From: Micromonospora solifontis
Lineage (GTDB): Bacteria; Actinomycetota; Actinomycetes; Mycobacteriales; Micromonosporaceae
Length of the DNA stretch: 64,000 nucleotides
Assembly (NCBI RefSeq): GCF_003725545.1
Contig: NZ_RJLN01000008.1
Location: 1 to 64,000, forward strand
Reading direction: 5' to 3'
Below, piece after piece: positions 43,003 to 50,502 of the stretch. Position 1 is the first letter of the stretch. Each line of letters opens with the position of its first letter. Under the pieces are notes generated by a model. The model saw only the letters and a program-made list of their open reading frames with translations, did not search any database and was not told where the DNA came from. The position numbers and the translations under genes are program-made.

Positions 43003-43023
43003 CTTGAGTCACCCCGACTCAAC
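43003..43023. promoter_or_regulatory. HAIR element (HspR operator) upstream of hsp20
   Basis: CTTGAGT-N7-ACTCAAC matches the HspR consensus CTTGAGT-N7-ACTCAAG except for the last base, and lies 38 bases before the Hsp20 ATG. HspR with DnaK as corepressor represses such genes until heat shock. Confidence 0.85.
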
Positions 43024-43061
43024 CTCACACCTTCGGCCAGGAGAACCGAGGAGGCACGGCC

Positions 43062-43493
43062 ATGTTGATGCGTACCGACCCGTTCCGCGAGATCGACCGG
43101 CTCACCGAGCAGTTCTTCGGCACCACCGCCCGGCCGGCGGTCATGCACCTGGACGCCTACCGCGACGGCGACCACTTCTACGCCGCCTTCGACCTGCCCG
43201 GCGTCGACCCGGACAGCATCGACTGCACGGTGGAGCGCAACGTGCTGACCGTCCGCGCCGAGCGCCGCCGGCCCACCGGGGACAACGTGGAGCTCGTCGC
43301 GGCCGAGCGGCCGATGGGCACCTTCACCCGGCAGCTGTTCCTCGGCGACACCCTCGACACCGACAAGCTGGAGGCCGGCTACGAGCACGGTGTGCTGACC
43401 CTGCGCATCCCGATCGCCGAGCGGGCCAAGCCGCGCCGGATCAGCGTCACCGCCACCGCCAACGGCAACGGCCGCCGCGAGATCGGCGCCTGA
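43062..43493 (+). CDS. Hsp20/alpha-crystallin small heat-shock protein
   Basis: A 143-aa ATP-independent holdase. A short N-terminus (RTDPFREIDRLTEQFFG) leads into the alpha-crystallin domain (about residues 28-125: YAAFDLPGVDPDSIDCTVERNVLTVRAER), which ends with the conserved GVLTLRIPIAE (A-x-x-x-n-G-v-L motif). The ATG has GAGGAGG upstream. It sits behind a HAIR element, so HspR control is expected. A GC hairpin at 43537-43561 probably terminates it. Confidence 0.93.
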   Translation: MLMRTDPFREIDRLTEQFFGTTARPAVMHLDAYRDGDHFYAAFDLPGVDPDSIDCTVERNVLTVRAERRRPTGDNVELVAAERPMGTFTRQLFLGDTLDTDKLEAGYEHGVLTLRIPIAERAKPRRISVTATANGNGRREIGA

Positions 43494-43530
43494 TCGGGCA
43501 CCGGCCGGGAGATCCAGTGCCTGACGGGGA

Positions 43531-44541
43531 TCATCCGGGGGCGTCCGGTTCGGACGCCCCCGTCGCCGGTTCCGGGTAGAGCCGGGCCAGGGCCCGCACC
43601 GTGCCGCTGATCTGCTCCCGCAGCTCGGCCGGCTCCAGCACCTCGACCTCCGCGCCGAGTTTGAGCAGTTCGGTGTGCGCGTGCTTCACCGACTCGATCG
43701 GCACGGTGGTCTCCAGCCAGCCGTGCTCGTCGGGTTCGCCGGCCGCCGCCCGGGCGCCCCGGCTCATCTCCGGCGGGAAGACGTACGGCATGAACTCCAG
43801 CGCCGCCACGGTCATCCGGACCCGCGCCTGCGCGCGGTAGACGTCCCGCTCGTACCGCTGGGTCCACTCCCGCCAGTACCCGGCCAGGTCGAAGTCGGCC
43901 GGGCGCGCGTACCGCTCCTCGGTGAGCACGACGTCGAGGACCGCGCCGACGCGGTAGGTGCGCAGCTGCTCCTCGCAGCGGGCCACCAGATACCAGCGCC
44001 CCGCCTTGAGCACCACGCCCAGCGGGGCGACCACCCGGGTCACCTCGCGCGGGGCCCGCCAGCGCCGGTAGCGCATCTGCACCAGCCGGTCCTCCCACAC
44101 CGCCCGGGCCAGGGCCGCCAGGTGCGGGGTGGGTTCGGGATGCCGGAACCAGCCGGGCGCGTCGAGGTGGAACCGCTGCCGCATCCGGCCGCCCCGGTCG
44201 GCCAGTTCGTCGGGCAGCGCCGCGAGCACCTTCAGCTCGGCCGCGGCCACCACCGGGCCGAGCCCCAGTTCCGCGGCCGGGCCGGGCATCCCGGCGAGGA
44301 ACAGCGCCTCGGCTTCGGGCGCGGTCAGCCCGGTGAGCCGGGTCCGGTAGCCCTCCAGCAACCGGTAGCCGCCGGCCGGCCCGCGGTCGGCGTACACCGG
44401 CACACCGGCGCCGCTCAGCGACTCGACGTCCCGGTAGACGGTCCGGACCGACACCTCCAGGGCGTCGGCGAGTTCCTGGGCGGTCATCCGCCCTCGCGTC
44501 TGCAGGAGCAGCAGCAGGGAGACCAGCCGGCTGGCACGCAC
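43531..44541 (-). CDS. WYL-domain transcriptional regulator (YafY-like)
   Basis: A 336-aa regulator with an N-terminal HTH_11 (SRLVSLLLLLQTRGRMTAQELADALEVSVRTVYRDVESL), a WYL domain (about 140-220, with VVLKAGRWYLVARC) and a WCX C-terminal part. WYL domains sense nucleic-acid or small ligands. It starts at GTG 44541 with no ribosome-binding site; a TACCGT box ends six bases upstream, so the mRNA may be leaderless. The last codons form a hairpin (43537-43561), which can terminate hsp20 from the other side. No obvious partner gene is adjacent. Confidence 0.85.
   Translation of the reverse strand: MRASRLVSLLLLLQTRGRMTAQELADALEVSVRTVYRDVESLSGAGVPVYADRGPAGGYRLLEGYRTRLTGLTAPEAEALFLAGMPGPAAELGLGPVVAAAELKVLAALPDELADRGGRMRQRFHLDAPGWFRHPEPTPHLAALARAVWEDRLVQMRYRRWRAPREVTRVVAPLGVVLKAGRWYLVARCEEQLRTYRVGAVLDVVLTEERYARPADFDLAGYWREWTQRYERDVYRAQARVRMTVAALEFMPYVFPPEMSRGARAAAGEPDEHGWLETTVPIESVKHAHTELLKLGAEVEVLEPAELREQISGTVRALARLYPEPATGASEPDAPG
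43537..43561. terminator. Hairpin between hsp20 and the WYL gene
   Basis: GGGGGCGTCCG-GTT-CGGACGCCCCC is a perfect 11-bp stem. It lies inside the last codons of the WYL gene and 44 bases after the hsp20 stop, so it most likely serves hsp20. Confidence 0.6.
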
Positions 44542-44683
44542 GCCGTGACGGTAACCCGCGCGGGTGCGCGCCCGGTCGGCCGGGCGCGCGCCGGCCGTCG
44601 CCGCGCCCGGCCGCGGAGACGGTGTGATGCCCGTCGGGCGCGCCTCGTCGCGATTCCGCCTGAAGGCTGAGAGCCTTTCTCAC

Positions 44684-45676
44684 ATGCTGCGTCCGGAGGT
44701 CCTGCCCCGCGCCTCGGCCCACCCCGCGCTGCCCGGCGGGCCGGCCGACTTCACCGAGGCGTGGCTGCGCAACCGGCGGTTGTCGGAGCACACCCGCGAC
44801 GCGTACCGGCGGGACGTCGCCGGGTGGCTGAGCTGGTGCGCCGACCGGGGTCTGGACCCGCTGCGGGTCAGCTTCCTCGACGTCAACGCCTACGGCCGGG
44901 AGCTGGAGTCCACGCTGGGCGTGCGCAGTGGCCGTCCGCTCACCCCGGCCACCGTCGCCCGCCGGCTGTCCGCCCTGTCCAGCTGGTACGACTTCCTGGT
45001 CAAGCTGCGCGCGGTGGAGGCCAATCCGGTGGCCGGCGCCGACCGTCCGCGCGTCGACCGGGACCACTCCGCCACCGTCGGGCTCACCCCGGAGGAGGTG
45101 GACGCGCTGCTGGCGGCGGCCGAGGCGGACACCGGTCCGACGGCGCCACGCAACCGCGCCACCATCGCCCTGCTGGCGGACCTGGGGCTGCGGGTCGGCG
45201 AGCTGATCTCCCTTGACCTGGCCGACCTGGGCGCGGAGCGCGGGCACCGCAGCGTGCGGTTCGTCGGCAAGGGCGGCAAGGTGCGCCGGCGGGCGCTCAC
45301 CCCCGGCACCGCCTACGCGGTGGACGCCTACCTGGCCGCGCGGGCCGCCGCGCAGGCGGTGACCGTGCCCGAGCTGACCGGGCCGCTGCTGGTCACCGCG
45401 ACCGGCGCCCGGCTGGACCGGCACGCGGTGTTCCGGCTGGTCCGCCGGCTCGCGCGGGTCGCCGGCATCGCCGCCTGGGCGAAGCTGTCGCCGCACTCGC
45501 TGCGGCATGCGTTCGCCACCACGGCCCGCGCCGAGGGGGTGCCGCTGGAGGACGTGCAGGACGCGATGGGGCACGCCGACCCGCGGACCACCCGCCGCTA
45601 CGACCGGGACCGGCACAACCTCGACCGCGACCCCGCGTACGTCATCTGGGCCGCCCGGGCGCGCCGACGCGGATAA
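44684..45676 (+). CDS. Tyrosine recombinase (XerC/D-like integrase)
   Basis: A 330-aa phage-integrase-family recombinase. A SAM-like core-binding domain (about residues 25-115) is followed by a catalytic domain with the expected residues: Arg in LADLGLRVGELISL, Lys in VGKGGKVRRRAL, HSLRH box, GHADPRTT and the nucleophile Tyr in RRYDRDRHNLDRDPAY. Active residues look intact. ATG 44684 starts just ahead of the conserved sequence. No phage genes, excisionase or att-like repeats are near, so it may act on chromosomal or plasmid sites rather than a local prophage. Confidence 0.88.
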   Translation: MLRPEVLPRASAHPALPGGPADFTEAWLRNRRLSEHTRDAYRRDVAGWLSWCADRGLDPLRVSFLDVNAYGRELESTLGVRSGRPLTPATVARRLSALSSWYDFLVKLRAVEANPVAGADRPRVDRDHSATVGLTPEEVDALLAAAEADTGPTAPRNRATIALLADLGLRVGELISLDLADLGAERGHRSVRFVGKGGKVRRRALTPGTAYAVDAYLAARAAAQAVTVPELTGPLLVTATGARLDRHAVFRLVRRLARVAGIAAWAKLSPHSLRHAFATTARAEGVPLEDVQDAMGHADPRTTRRYDRDRHNLDRDPAYVIWAARARRRG

Positions 45677-45686
45677 TCCGATTGAC

Positions 45687-45704
45687 GGAGTGAGTACTCA
45701 CTCC
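45687..45704. promoter_or_regulatory. Perfect 18-bp palindrome over the tetR promoter
   Basis: GGAGTGAGTACTCACTCC is fully symmetric. It lies directly after a TTGACG -35 box (45682-45687) and 13 bases before the TetR ATG. It is the likely autoregulatory operator of that TetR. Confidence 0.75.
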
Positions 45705-45717
45705 GCATGCTGATGGC

Positions 45718-46467
45718 ATGACCGACACCGACCTGACCCGCCGCCGCGCGCCGGGAATGAGCCCGGAGCAGCGCCGGGCGATGATCGTGCGGGCCGCGCT
45801 GCCGCTGCTCGTCACGCAGGGCGCCACCTTCACCACCGCCCAGGTGGCCCGGGCCGCCGGCATCGGCGAGGCGACCGTCTTCCGCGCCTTCGCCGACAAG
45901 GACGCCCTGCTCGACGCCTGCGTCGCCGAGGCGCTGCGCCCGGACACCGCGCTGGCCGAACTCGCCTCCGTCGGGCTGGACCAGCCGCTTGCCAACCGGC
46001 TCACCGCCGCCGCCACCGCTCTACGCGCCCATCTGGAGCGGCTCGGCGCGGTGCTCGCCGCCGCGCACTCCGCCGGCCGCCCCGGACGGTCCCGCCGTAA
46101 CACCCGCTCGCACCCGGACCAGGACCCGACAGCGGCCCGCACCCGTTCCGACCACGGCCCCGGAGCGGCCCCCTCGCACCCGGAGCACGGTCCCGGAGAA
46201 GCCCGCACGCGGCCCGACCACGGTCCCGCGGACGCACGATCGGGCCGGGCCGAGTCGACCGCCGCGGTGCGGGCGGCCGTGGCCGCCCTCCTCGCCCCCG
46301 AGCAGGACCGGCTGCGGCTGCCGGCCGACCGGCTCGCCGCGCTGTTCCTCGCCGTCCTGCTGCCCGGCCGCGGCCCGCTGCCGGGCGACCCGCCCACCCC
46401 CGCCGAGCTGGTCGACCTGTTCCTGCACGGCGCCCTCGTCACGACCACCGAGGAGGCGAACCGGTGA
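45718..46467 (+). CDS. TetR family regulator with a repeat-containing insert
   Basis: A 249-aa protein. The TetR helix-turn-helix is at residues 20-65 (RAMIVRAALPLLVTQGATFTTAQVARAAGIGEATVFRAFADKDALL). Between about residues 122 and 175 lies a low-complexity insert with three units built on SDHGPG, PEHGPG and PDHGPA. Imperfect ~33-bp DNA repeats underlie it. A helical ligand-binding domain resumes afterwards. The gene ends in GTGA overlapping the VOC start, so both are coupled. The palindrome at 45687-45704 suggests self-repression. Confidence 0.82.
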   Translation: MTDTDLTRRRAPGMSPEQRRAMIVRAALPLLVTQGATFTTAQVARAAGIGEATVFRAFADKDALLDACVAEALRPDTALAELASVGLDQPLANRLTAAATALRAHLERLGAVLAAAHSAGRPGRSRRNTRSHPDQDPTAARTRSDHGPGAAPSHPEHGPGEARTRPDHGPADARSGRAESTAAVRAAVAALLAPEQDRLRLPADRLAALFLAVLLPGRGPLPGDPPTPAELVDLFLHGALVTTTEEANR

Positions 46468-46838
46468 CCGTCACCCTCAACCATACGATCGTCCCCGCCC
46501 GGGACCACCACGCCGCCGCCCGGTTCTTCGCCGAGGTGATGGGCCTGCCGGTGCTGCCACCCGCCGGCCGGCACGGCCACTTCGCCCCGGTACGCGTCAA
46601 CGAGCAGCTCACCCTCGACTTCATGAGCGTGCCGGCGCCCGAGGGGCACCACCTGGCCTTCGACGTCGACCCGAGCACCTTCGACGCGATCCTCGGCCGG
46701 CTGCGCGAGGGCGGCGTGCCGTACGGCAGCGAGCCGGGCGCGCCCGACAACGGCCGCACCGACCATCCACTCTGTCCCCGTGGCCTGTTCTTCCGCGACG
46801 ACGCCGGCAACCTCTACGAGGTGATGTCCCCGGCGTGA
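46464..46838 (+). CDS. VOC (glyoxalase/bleomycin-resistance fold) protein
   Basis: A 124-aa single VOC domain. It has NHTIVPARDHHAAARFFAEVMGLP at the start, HLAFDVD in the middle and FFRDDAGNLYEVMSP at the end, including the usual His/Glu metal positions. The GTG overlaps the TGA of the TetR gene. It probably binds or converts a small molecule sensed by that TetR. Its last 25 bases overlap the end of the convergent WYL gene. Confidence 0.85.
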   Translation: MTVTLNHTIVPARDHHAAARFFAEVMGLPVLPPAGRHGHFAPVRVNEQLTLDFMSVPAPEGHHLAFDVDPSTFDAILGRLREGGVPYGSEPGAPDNGRTDHPLCPRGLFFRDDAGNLYEVMSPA

Positions 46839-47785
46839 CCGCGGCCGGGGTAGCGGGCCACGAGTTCGACTCCGATGCGGGCCAGCTCGTCCCGGACCGA
46901 CCGGGGTTCGACGACCTCGACCAGCTCACCCCAGCCGGCCAGGTGCCGGGCGATGTCCCGGGGGGTCGGCGCGGCGAGCCGGATCCGGGCGCGGCCGTCG
47001 ACCGGTTCACCGTCGGGGTGGCAGTGCCGGCCGAACTGGTCGTGCAGGACGGGCGCGAACCGGCGCGGGATGAGCACCGTCGCCCAGGTGTGCGAGCGCC
47101 GCCGCTCCAGTTCCTCGACCACCTCCTGCCACGCGGCGGCCAGCACCAGGTCGTCGGGGCGGTGGGCGGGCTCGTCGGTCTCCTCGGCCCGGACGATCCG
47201 GTCCACCCGGAAGGTGCGTCGGCCCCGGTCGGTGCCGGCCAGCAGATACCAGACGTCGTCCTTGTCGATCAGACCCCACGGGTCCACCAGGCGCTCCGTC
47301 GGTTCCCGGTCGCGGCCGGCGTAGCGCAGGCGCACCCTTCGGCGGCGGACCACGGCGGTCCGCAGCAGGTCGACGGTGGCCGGTCGAGGCCGGTCCCGCT
47401 CGCCCCAGCCGACCGGGTCGACGACGGTGGCGTCGCCGGCGGCCACGGCATCGGCCCGGAACGGGCGCGGCAACGCGGCCAGCAGTTTGCGCAGCGCGGC
47501 CCGGGCCTCGGGTGAGACCGCCGCGGCGGGGCCGGCGAGCAGGAACAGCGCCTGCGCCTCGGCCGCGGTCAGGCCGCTCAGGTCGGTGCGGGCCCCGCCC
47601 ACGAGAGACCAGCCACCGCCGCGCCCGGCCTGCGGGTACACCGGTACGCCGGCCGCCGCCAGCGCCGCCAGGTCGCGGCGGGCCGTGGCGACCGACACCT
47701 GGAGTTCGCCGGCCAGCTCGGCGGCGGTGACCCGGCCCCGGGTCTGCATGAGCAGCAGCACAGCCAGCAGACGGTCGGCACGCAT
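46814..47785 (-). CDS. WYL-domain transcriptional regulator
   Basis: A 323-aa protein: N-terminal HTH (RADRLLAVLLLMQTRGRVTAAELAGELQVSVATARRDL), WYL domain (VDPWGLIDKDDVWYLLAGTDRGRRTFRVDRI) and WCX domain. It stops at TAG 46814, overlapping the convergent VOC gene. It is divergent from a second VOC gene starting at 47876, the common WYL/VOC pair, and the 90-base gap is the likely shared control region. Confidence 0.87.
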   Translation of the reverse strand: MRADRLLAVLLLMQTRGRVTAAELAGELQVSVATARRDLAALAAAGVPVYPQAGRGGGWSLVGGARTDLSGLTAAEAQALFLLAGPAAAVSPEARAALRKLLAALPRPFRADAVAAGDATVVDPVGWGERDRPRPATVDLLRTAVVRRRRVRLRYAGRDREPTERLVDPWGLIDKDDVWYLLAGTDRGRRTFRVDRIVRAEETDEPAHRPDDLVLAAAWQEVVEELERRRSHTWATVLIPRRFAPVLHDQFGRHCHPDGEPVDGRARIRLAAPTPRDIARHLAGWGELVEVVEPRSVRDELARIGVELVARYPGRGHAGDITS

Positions 47786-47875
47786 GACTCGAGATTCTCC
47801 CGGAAAGTGCGCAGGAGACGACCACTTTGCCGCGGAGGATCGGTCACGTCCGCCACTTCCAGGAGGGAAACACCG

Positions 47876-48283
47876 ATGCTGCGAGGCCTCACCACCGTCA
47901 GCTTCTTCGCCGACGACGTCACCGCCGCCGCCCGCTGGTACAGCGAGCTGCTCGGCATCGAGCCGTACTTCACCCGGCCGGTGGCGGGCACGCCCGCGTA
48001 CGTCGAGTTCCGGGTCGGCGAGCACCAGCACGAGCTGGGCATCATCGACCGCCGGTTCGCCCCGCAGCCGGGGCCGGCGGGGCCGGGCGGCGCGCTGGTC
48101 TACTGGCACGTCGACGACGTCGAGGCCGCCTTCGCGCGGCTGCTGGAGCTGGGCGCCACGGCGTACGAGAAGCCGGTCGAGCGGGGGCCGGGCTTCGTGA
48201 CCGCCTCGGTGGTCGACCCGTTCGGCAACCTCCTCGGCGTCATGTACAACCAGCACTACCTGCGGATGACGGCCGGGGAGTGA
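47876..48283 (+). CDS. VOC family protein (divergent from WYL regulator)
   Basis: A 135-aa VOC-fold protein: GLTTVSFFADDVTAAARWYSELLGIEPYF at the start, YWHVDDVEAAFARLLELGA in the middle, VVDPFGNLLGVMYN at the end. AGGAGG nine bases upstream fixes the ATG. Likely a lyase, dioxygenase or small-molecule binder induced via the divergent WYL regulator. Confidence 0.87.
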   Translation: MLRGLTTVSFFADDVTAAARWYSELLGIEPYFTRPVAGTPAYVEFRVGEHQHELGIIDRRFAPQPGPAGPGGALVYWHVDDVEAAFARLLELGATAYEKPVERGPGFVTASVVDPFGNLLGVMYNQHYLRMTAGE

Positions 48284-48339
48284 GCCGGGGCGGCGAGCGG
48301 CTCGCCGGACGGACGCCCGCCCGGCGAGCCGGCCCACCG

Positions 48340-48711
48340 TCAGCCCTGCGGACGCGGGCAGAGGCAGAAGGGCTGCCCGATCGGGTCGAGCAGCACCGTC
48401 CACCGCTCGCCGCCCGGCTGGAACTCCGGCCGGGTCGCGCCGGCCACCACGAACTCCTTCTCGGCGACGGTCACGTCGTCGACGTACAGGTCGAGGTGGT
48501 AACGCTTCCCGGCGGTCTCGTCCGGCCAGGCCGGCGGCGTGTAGCCGGGCACCAGGCCGAAGCCGATCGAGACCCCGTCCTTGCTGATCATCGCGTACTC
48601 GGCCTGGCTGTGGGTGACCTCCCAGCCGAGGACGCGGGAGTAGAAGGCCGCGTGGGCGACCGGGTCGGAGCTGTCGAGGTTGACCATCGCGAGGTCGGCG
48701 TGCACTGTCAT
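48340..48711 (-). CDS. VOC family protein
   Basis: A 123-aa VOC-fold protein: LAMVNLDSSDPVAHAAFYSRVLGWEV, YHLDLYVDDV and the terminal VLLDPIGQPFCLCPRPQ. The His in KRYHLDLYVDD and a C-terminal position usually occupied by Glu (here Cys in FCLC) would be metal ligands. This is the third VOC gene within 2 kb but on the opposite strand. A weak GGGGGG precedes the ATG. Confidence 0.83.
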   Translation of the reverse strand: MTVHADLAMVNLDSSDPVAHAAFYSRVLGWEVTHSQAEYAMISKDGVSIGFGLVPGYTPPAWPDETAGKRYHLDLYVDDVTVAEKEFVVAGATRPEFQPGGERWTVLLDPIGQPFCLCPRPQG

Positions 48712-48832
48712 GCCCCCCATCCTGGCCAGGGAAGCTGACACCTTCTGGCAGGTACCTGCCGCGGATTTCCGGACCCGGCGGCCGGGCACAAGTGCCTGCG
48801 GGAGCCGGCCGCTGTCTCTACGGTCGGTGGTG

Positions 48833-49291
48833 ATGGGCAGGGAGCAGGGGTGGACCAGGCCGGCCCGGCGGCGCCGGCCGGCCCGCGCGGGCGTGTTGGC
48901 CGCCGCCCTCGGGCTCGGCATGTGCCTGGTCGGGGTGGCCGGCCTCGCCGTCTGGAACGTGCAGGTGGTGCTGCAGGCCAACGGCCCGGTCCGGGAGACC
49001 GCGGACACGTTCTTCCGGGAGGTCGCCGCCGGGGACACCGACCAGGCGTACGAGAAACTGTGCCGGACCGCACGCGACAAGTGGAGCCAGGTCGGCTTCG
49101 GCAGCTGGGTACGCACCCCGCCGCAGGTCAGCGGCTACGAGATCGTCGACGTGTCGGTGGCCACCCGGGGCGGGCGGCCGCGCGCCACGGTGAAGGTGCG
49201 GCTGACCCGCGAGGGCGGCGCCAGCGAGGAGCGGGACCTGCCTGTGGTGCAGGAGAACGGCAAGTGGCGGGTCTGCGGGGACCCGTTCTGA
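48833..49291 (+). CDS. Single-pass membrane protein with DUF4878/NTF2-like domain
   Basis: A 152-aa protein. A basic N-terminus (RPARRRRPARAG) precedes one membrane segment (VLAAALGLGMCLVGVAGLAVW). The extracytoplasmic domain (TADTFFREVAAGDTDQAYEKLC) resembles DUF4878/lumazine-like folds, with two Cys (LCRTAR, VCGDPF) placed for a disulfide. Function unknown. An adjacent GTG (48830) is an alternative start. Confidence 0.7.
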   Translation: MGREQGWTRPARRRRPARAGVLAAALGLGMCLVGVAGLAVWNVQVVLQANGPVRETADTFFREVAAGDTDQAYEKLCRTARDKWSQVGFGSWVRTPPQVSGYEIVDVSVATRGGRPRATVKVRLTREGGASEERDLPVVQENGKWRVCGDPF

Positions 49292-49344
49292 CCCCGCCGG
49301 GACAGCGCGCCCTCCCGCTGGCCCCCTAGGCTGTCGGCACACGT

Positions 49345-49744
49345 CCGCCGCTCGCGCTGCCCTCGTCGCCGCTGATGGCCTCGGTCAACCTGCGCGACGC
49401 CGCGCGGCTCGCCGACGTGGTCGCGGGCACCGACGTGCGGGCGATCCTCTGCGGCCACTACCACCTGCAGGTGTCCGGCTCGCTGGGCGGGGTGCCCGTG
49501 TGGGTGACCCCCGGCGTGGTGACCCGCATCGACCTGACCGCGCCACCGGCGCTGGAGCGGGCCGTGACCGGCGCCGGCGCCACCGTGGTCGACCTCGGCG
49601 GCTCCGGGTCGCCGATGTTCCACACCCTGCACGATTGGGATCCCCGGGGCGGGCCGGCAGGTCTACCTGGTCGACGCGGTGTCAGGGGTGGACGTGCCGG
49701 CGGAGTGCGCTCAGCCGCGCGGGCCGAGGTCGCCGGAGCGGTAG
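49345..49744 (+). pseudogene. C-terminal remnant of a calcineurin-like phosphoesterase, frameshifted
   Basis: The translation ASVNLRDAARLADVVAGTDVRAILCGHYHLQVSG contains the last metal-binding GHxH of metallophosphoesterases, followed by VPVWVTPGVVTRIDLTAPP. The N-terminal DxH and GNH(D/E) motifs are absent. After FHTLHDWDP the expected GRQVYLVDAVSG is one base out of frame (shift at about 49645-49653). Truncated and shifted, it is a dead gene. It overlaps the end of tdk. Confidence 0.7.
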
Positions 49745-50430
49745 TGCCGGCGGCAGAGCACCTGGTAGCGCACGTCGGCGGTGTCGACGGTGTCCCCGAT
49801 GACGACCTGCTCGCCCTCGCGGACCACCCGACCGTCGACGACCCGGGCGTTGAGCAGCCCTTCCCGGCCGCACCAGCACAGCACCTCGACCTGGATGCGG
49901 GCCACCTCGTCGGCGAGTTCGAACAGTCGCTGCGCGGCCGGGAACAGGCAGGAGCGGAAGTCGGTGGCCAGGCCGAAGGCGTACACGTCGACGTCGTAGT
50001 TGTCGACCAGTTCGGCCATCTGCTCGATGTGCTCCAGGTTGTAGAAGGACGCCTCGTCGCAGATCAGGTAGTCGACGCGTACCCCCTCGGCCCACGCGTC
50101 GCGGACCAGGTCGCGCAGGTCGAGGGCGTCGGTGACCTCGATGGCCGAGTGGGCCAGGCCGATGCGGGTGGTGACCTGCGGGCCGAGCGAGCGGTCGATG
50201 CGCGTGGTGACCAGGCCGCGGCGGCCCTGCCGGCCGTGGTTGTAGTTCATCTGCAGGGCCATCGTGGACTTGCCGCAGTCCATCGGTCCCCAGAAGAACT
50301 TCAGCGCGGCGGCGTGCAGCGGCCGGCCGTCGACGGCGCGGGCGGCGGCGCAGCCGCCGGCGCGGTCGTCCCCGGGCCCCGGCAGGGGGCGGGCCAGGCA
50401 GGTCGGGGCGGCAGCGGCGTCGTCGGTCAC
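49711..50430 (-). CDS. tdk: Thymidine kinase
   Basis: A 239-aa type II thymidine kinase: P-loop GPMDCGKST (residues 48-56), the DEAS Walker-B-like segment LICDEASFYN, the zinc ligands CWC and CRRHY, and the lasso region FRSCLFPAAQRLFELAD. It phosphorylates thymidine with ATP for the salvage pathway. The ~40-residue N-terminal extension is unusual, but GTG 50430 is the only available start upstream of the core. It is single, convergent with a dead phosphoesterase gene. Confidence 0.93.
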   Translation of the reverse strand: MTDDAAAAPTCLARPLPGPGDDRAGGCAAARAVDGRPLHAAALKFFWGPMDCGKSTMALQMNYNHGRQGRRGLVTTRIDRSLGPQVTTRIGLAHSAIEVTDALDLRDLVRDAWAEGVRVDYLICDEASFYNLEHIEQMAELVDNYDVDVYAFGLATDFRSCLFPAAQRLFELADEVARIQVEVLCWCGREGLLNARVVDGRVVREGEQVVIGDTVDTADVRYQVLCRRHYRSGDLGPRG

Positions 50431-50502
50431 GTCGGGGCAGCCTAGCCGATCGACGCCGCTGCATCCGGCCCGCGATGATCCACCCGCGGGCCGCCCCGGC
50501 CC

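Noticed and set aside
44684..45676. Prophage or integrative element at the tyrosine recombinase
   Set aside because: No phage or conjugation genes, no tRNA and no direct repeats that could be att sites are seen within several kb.
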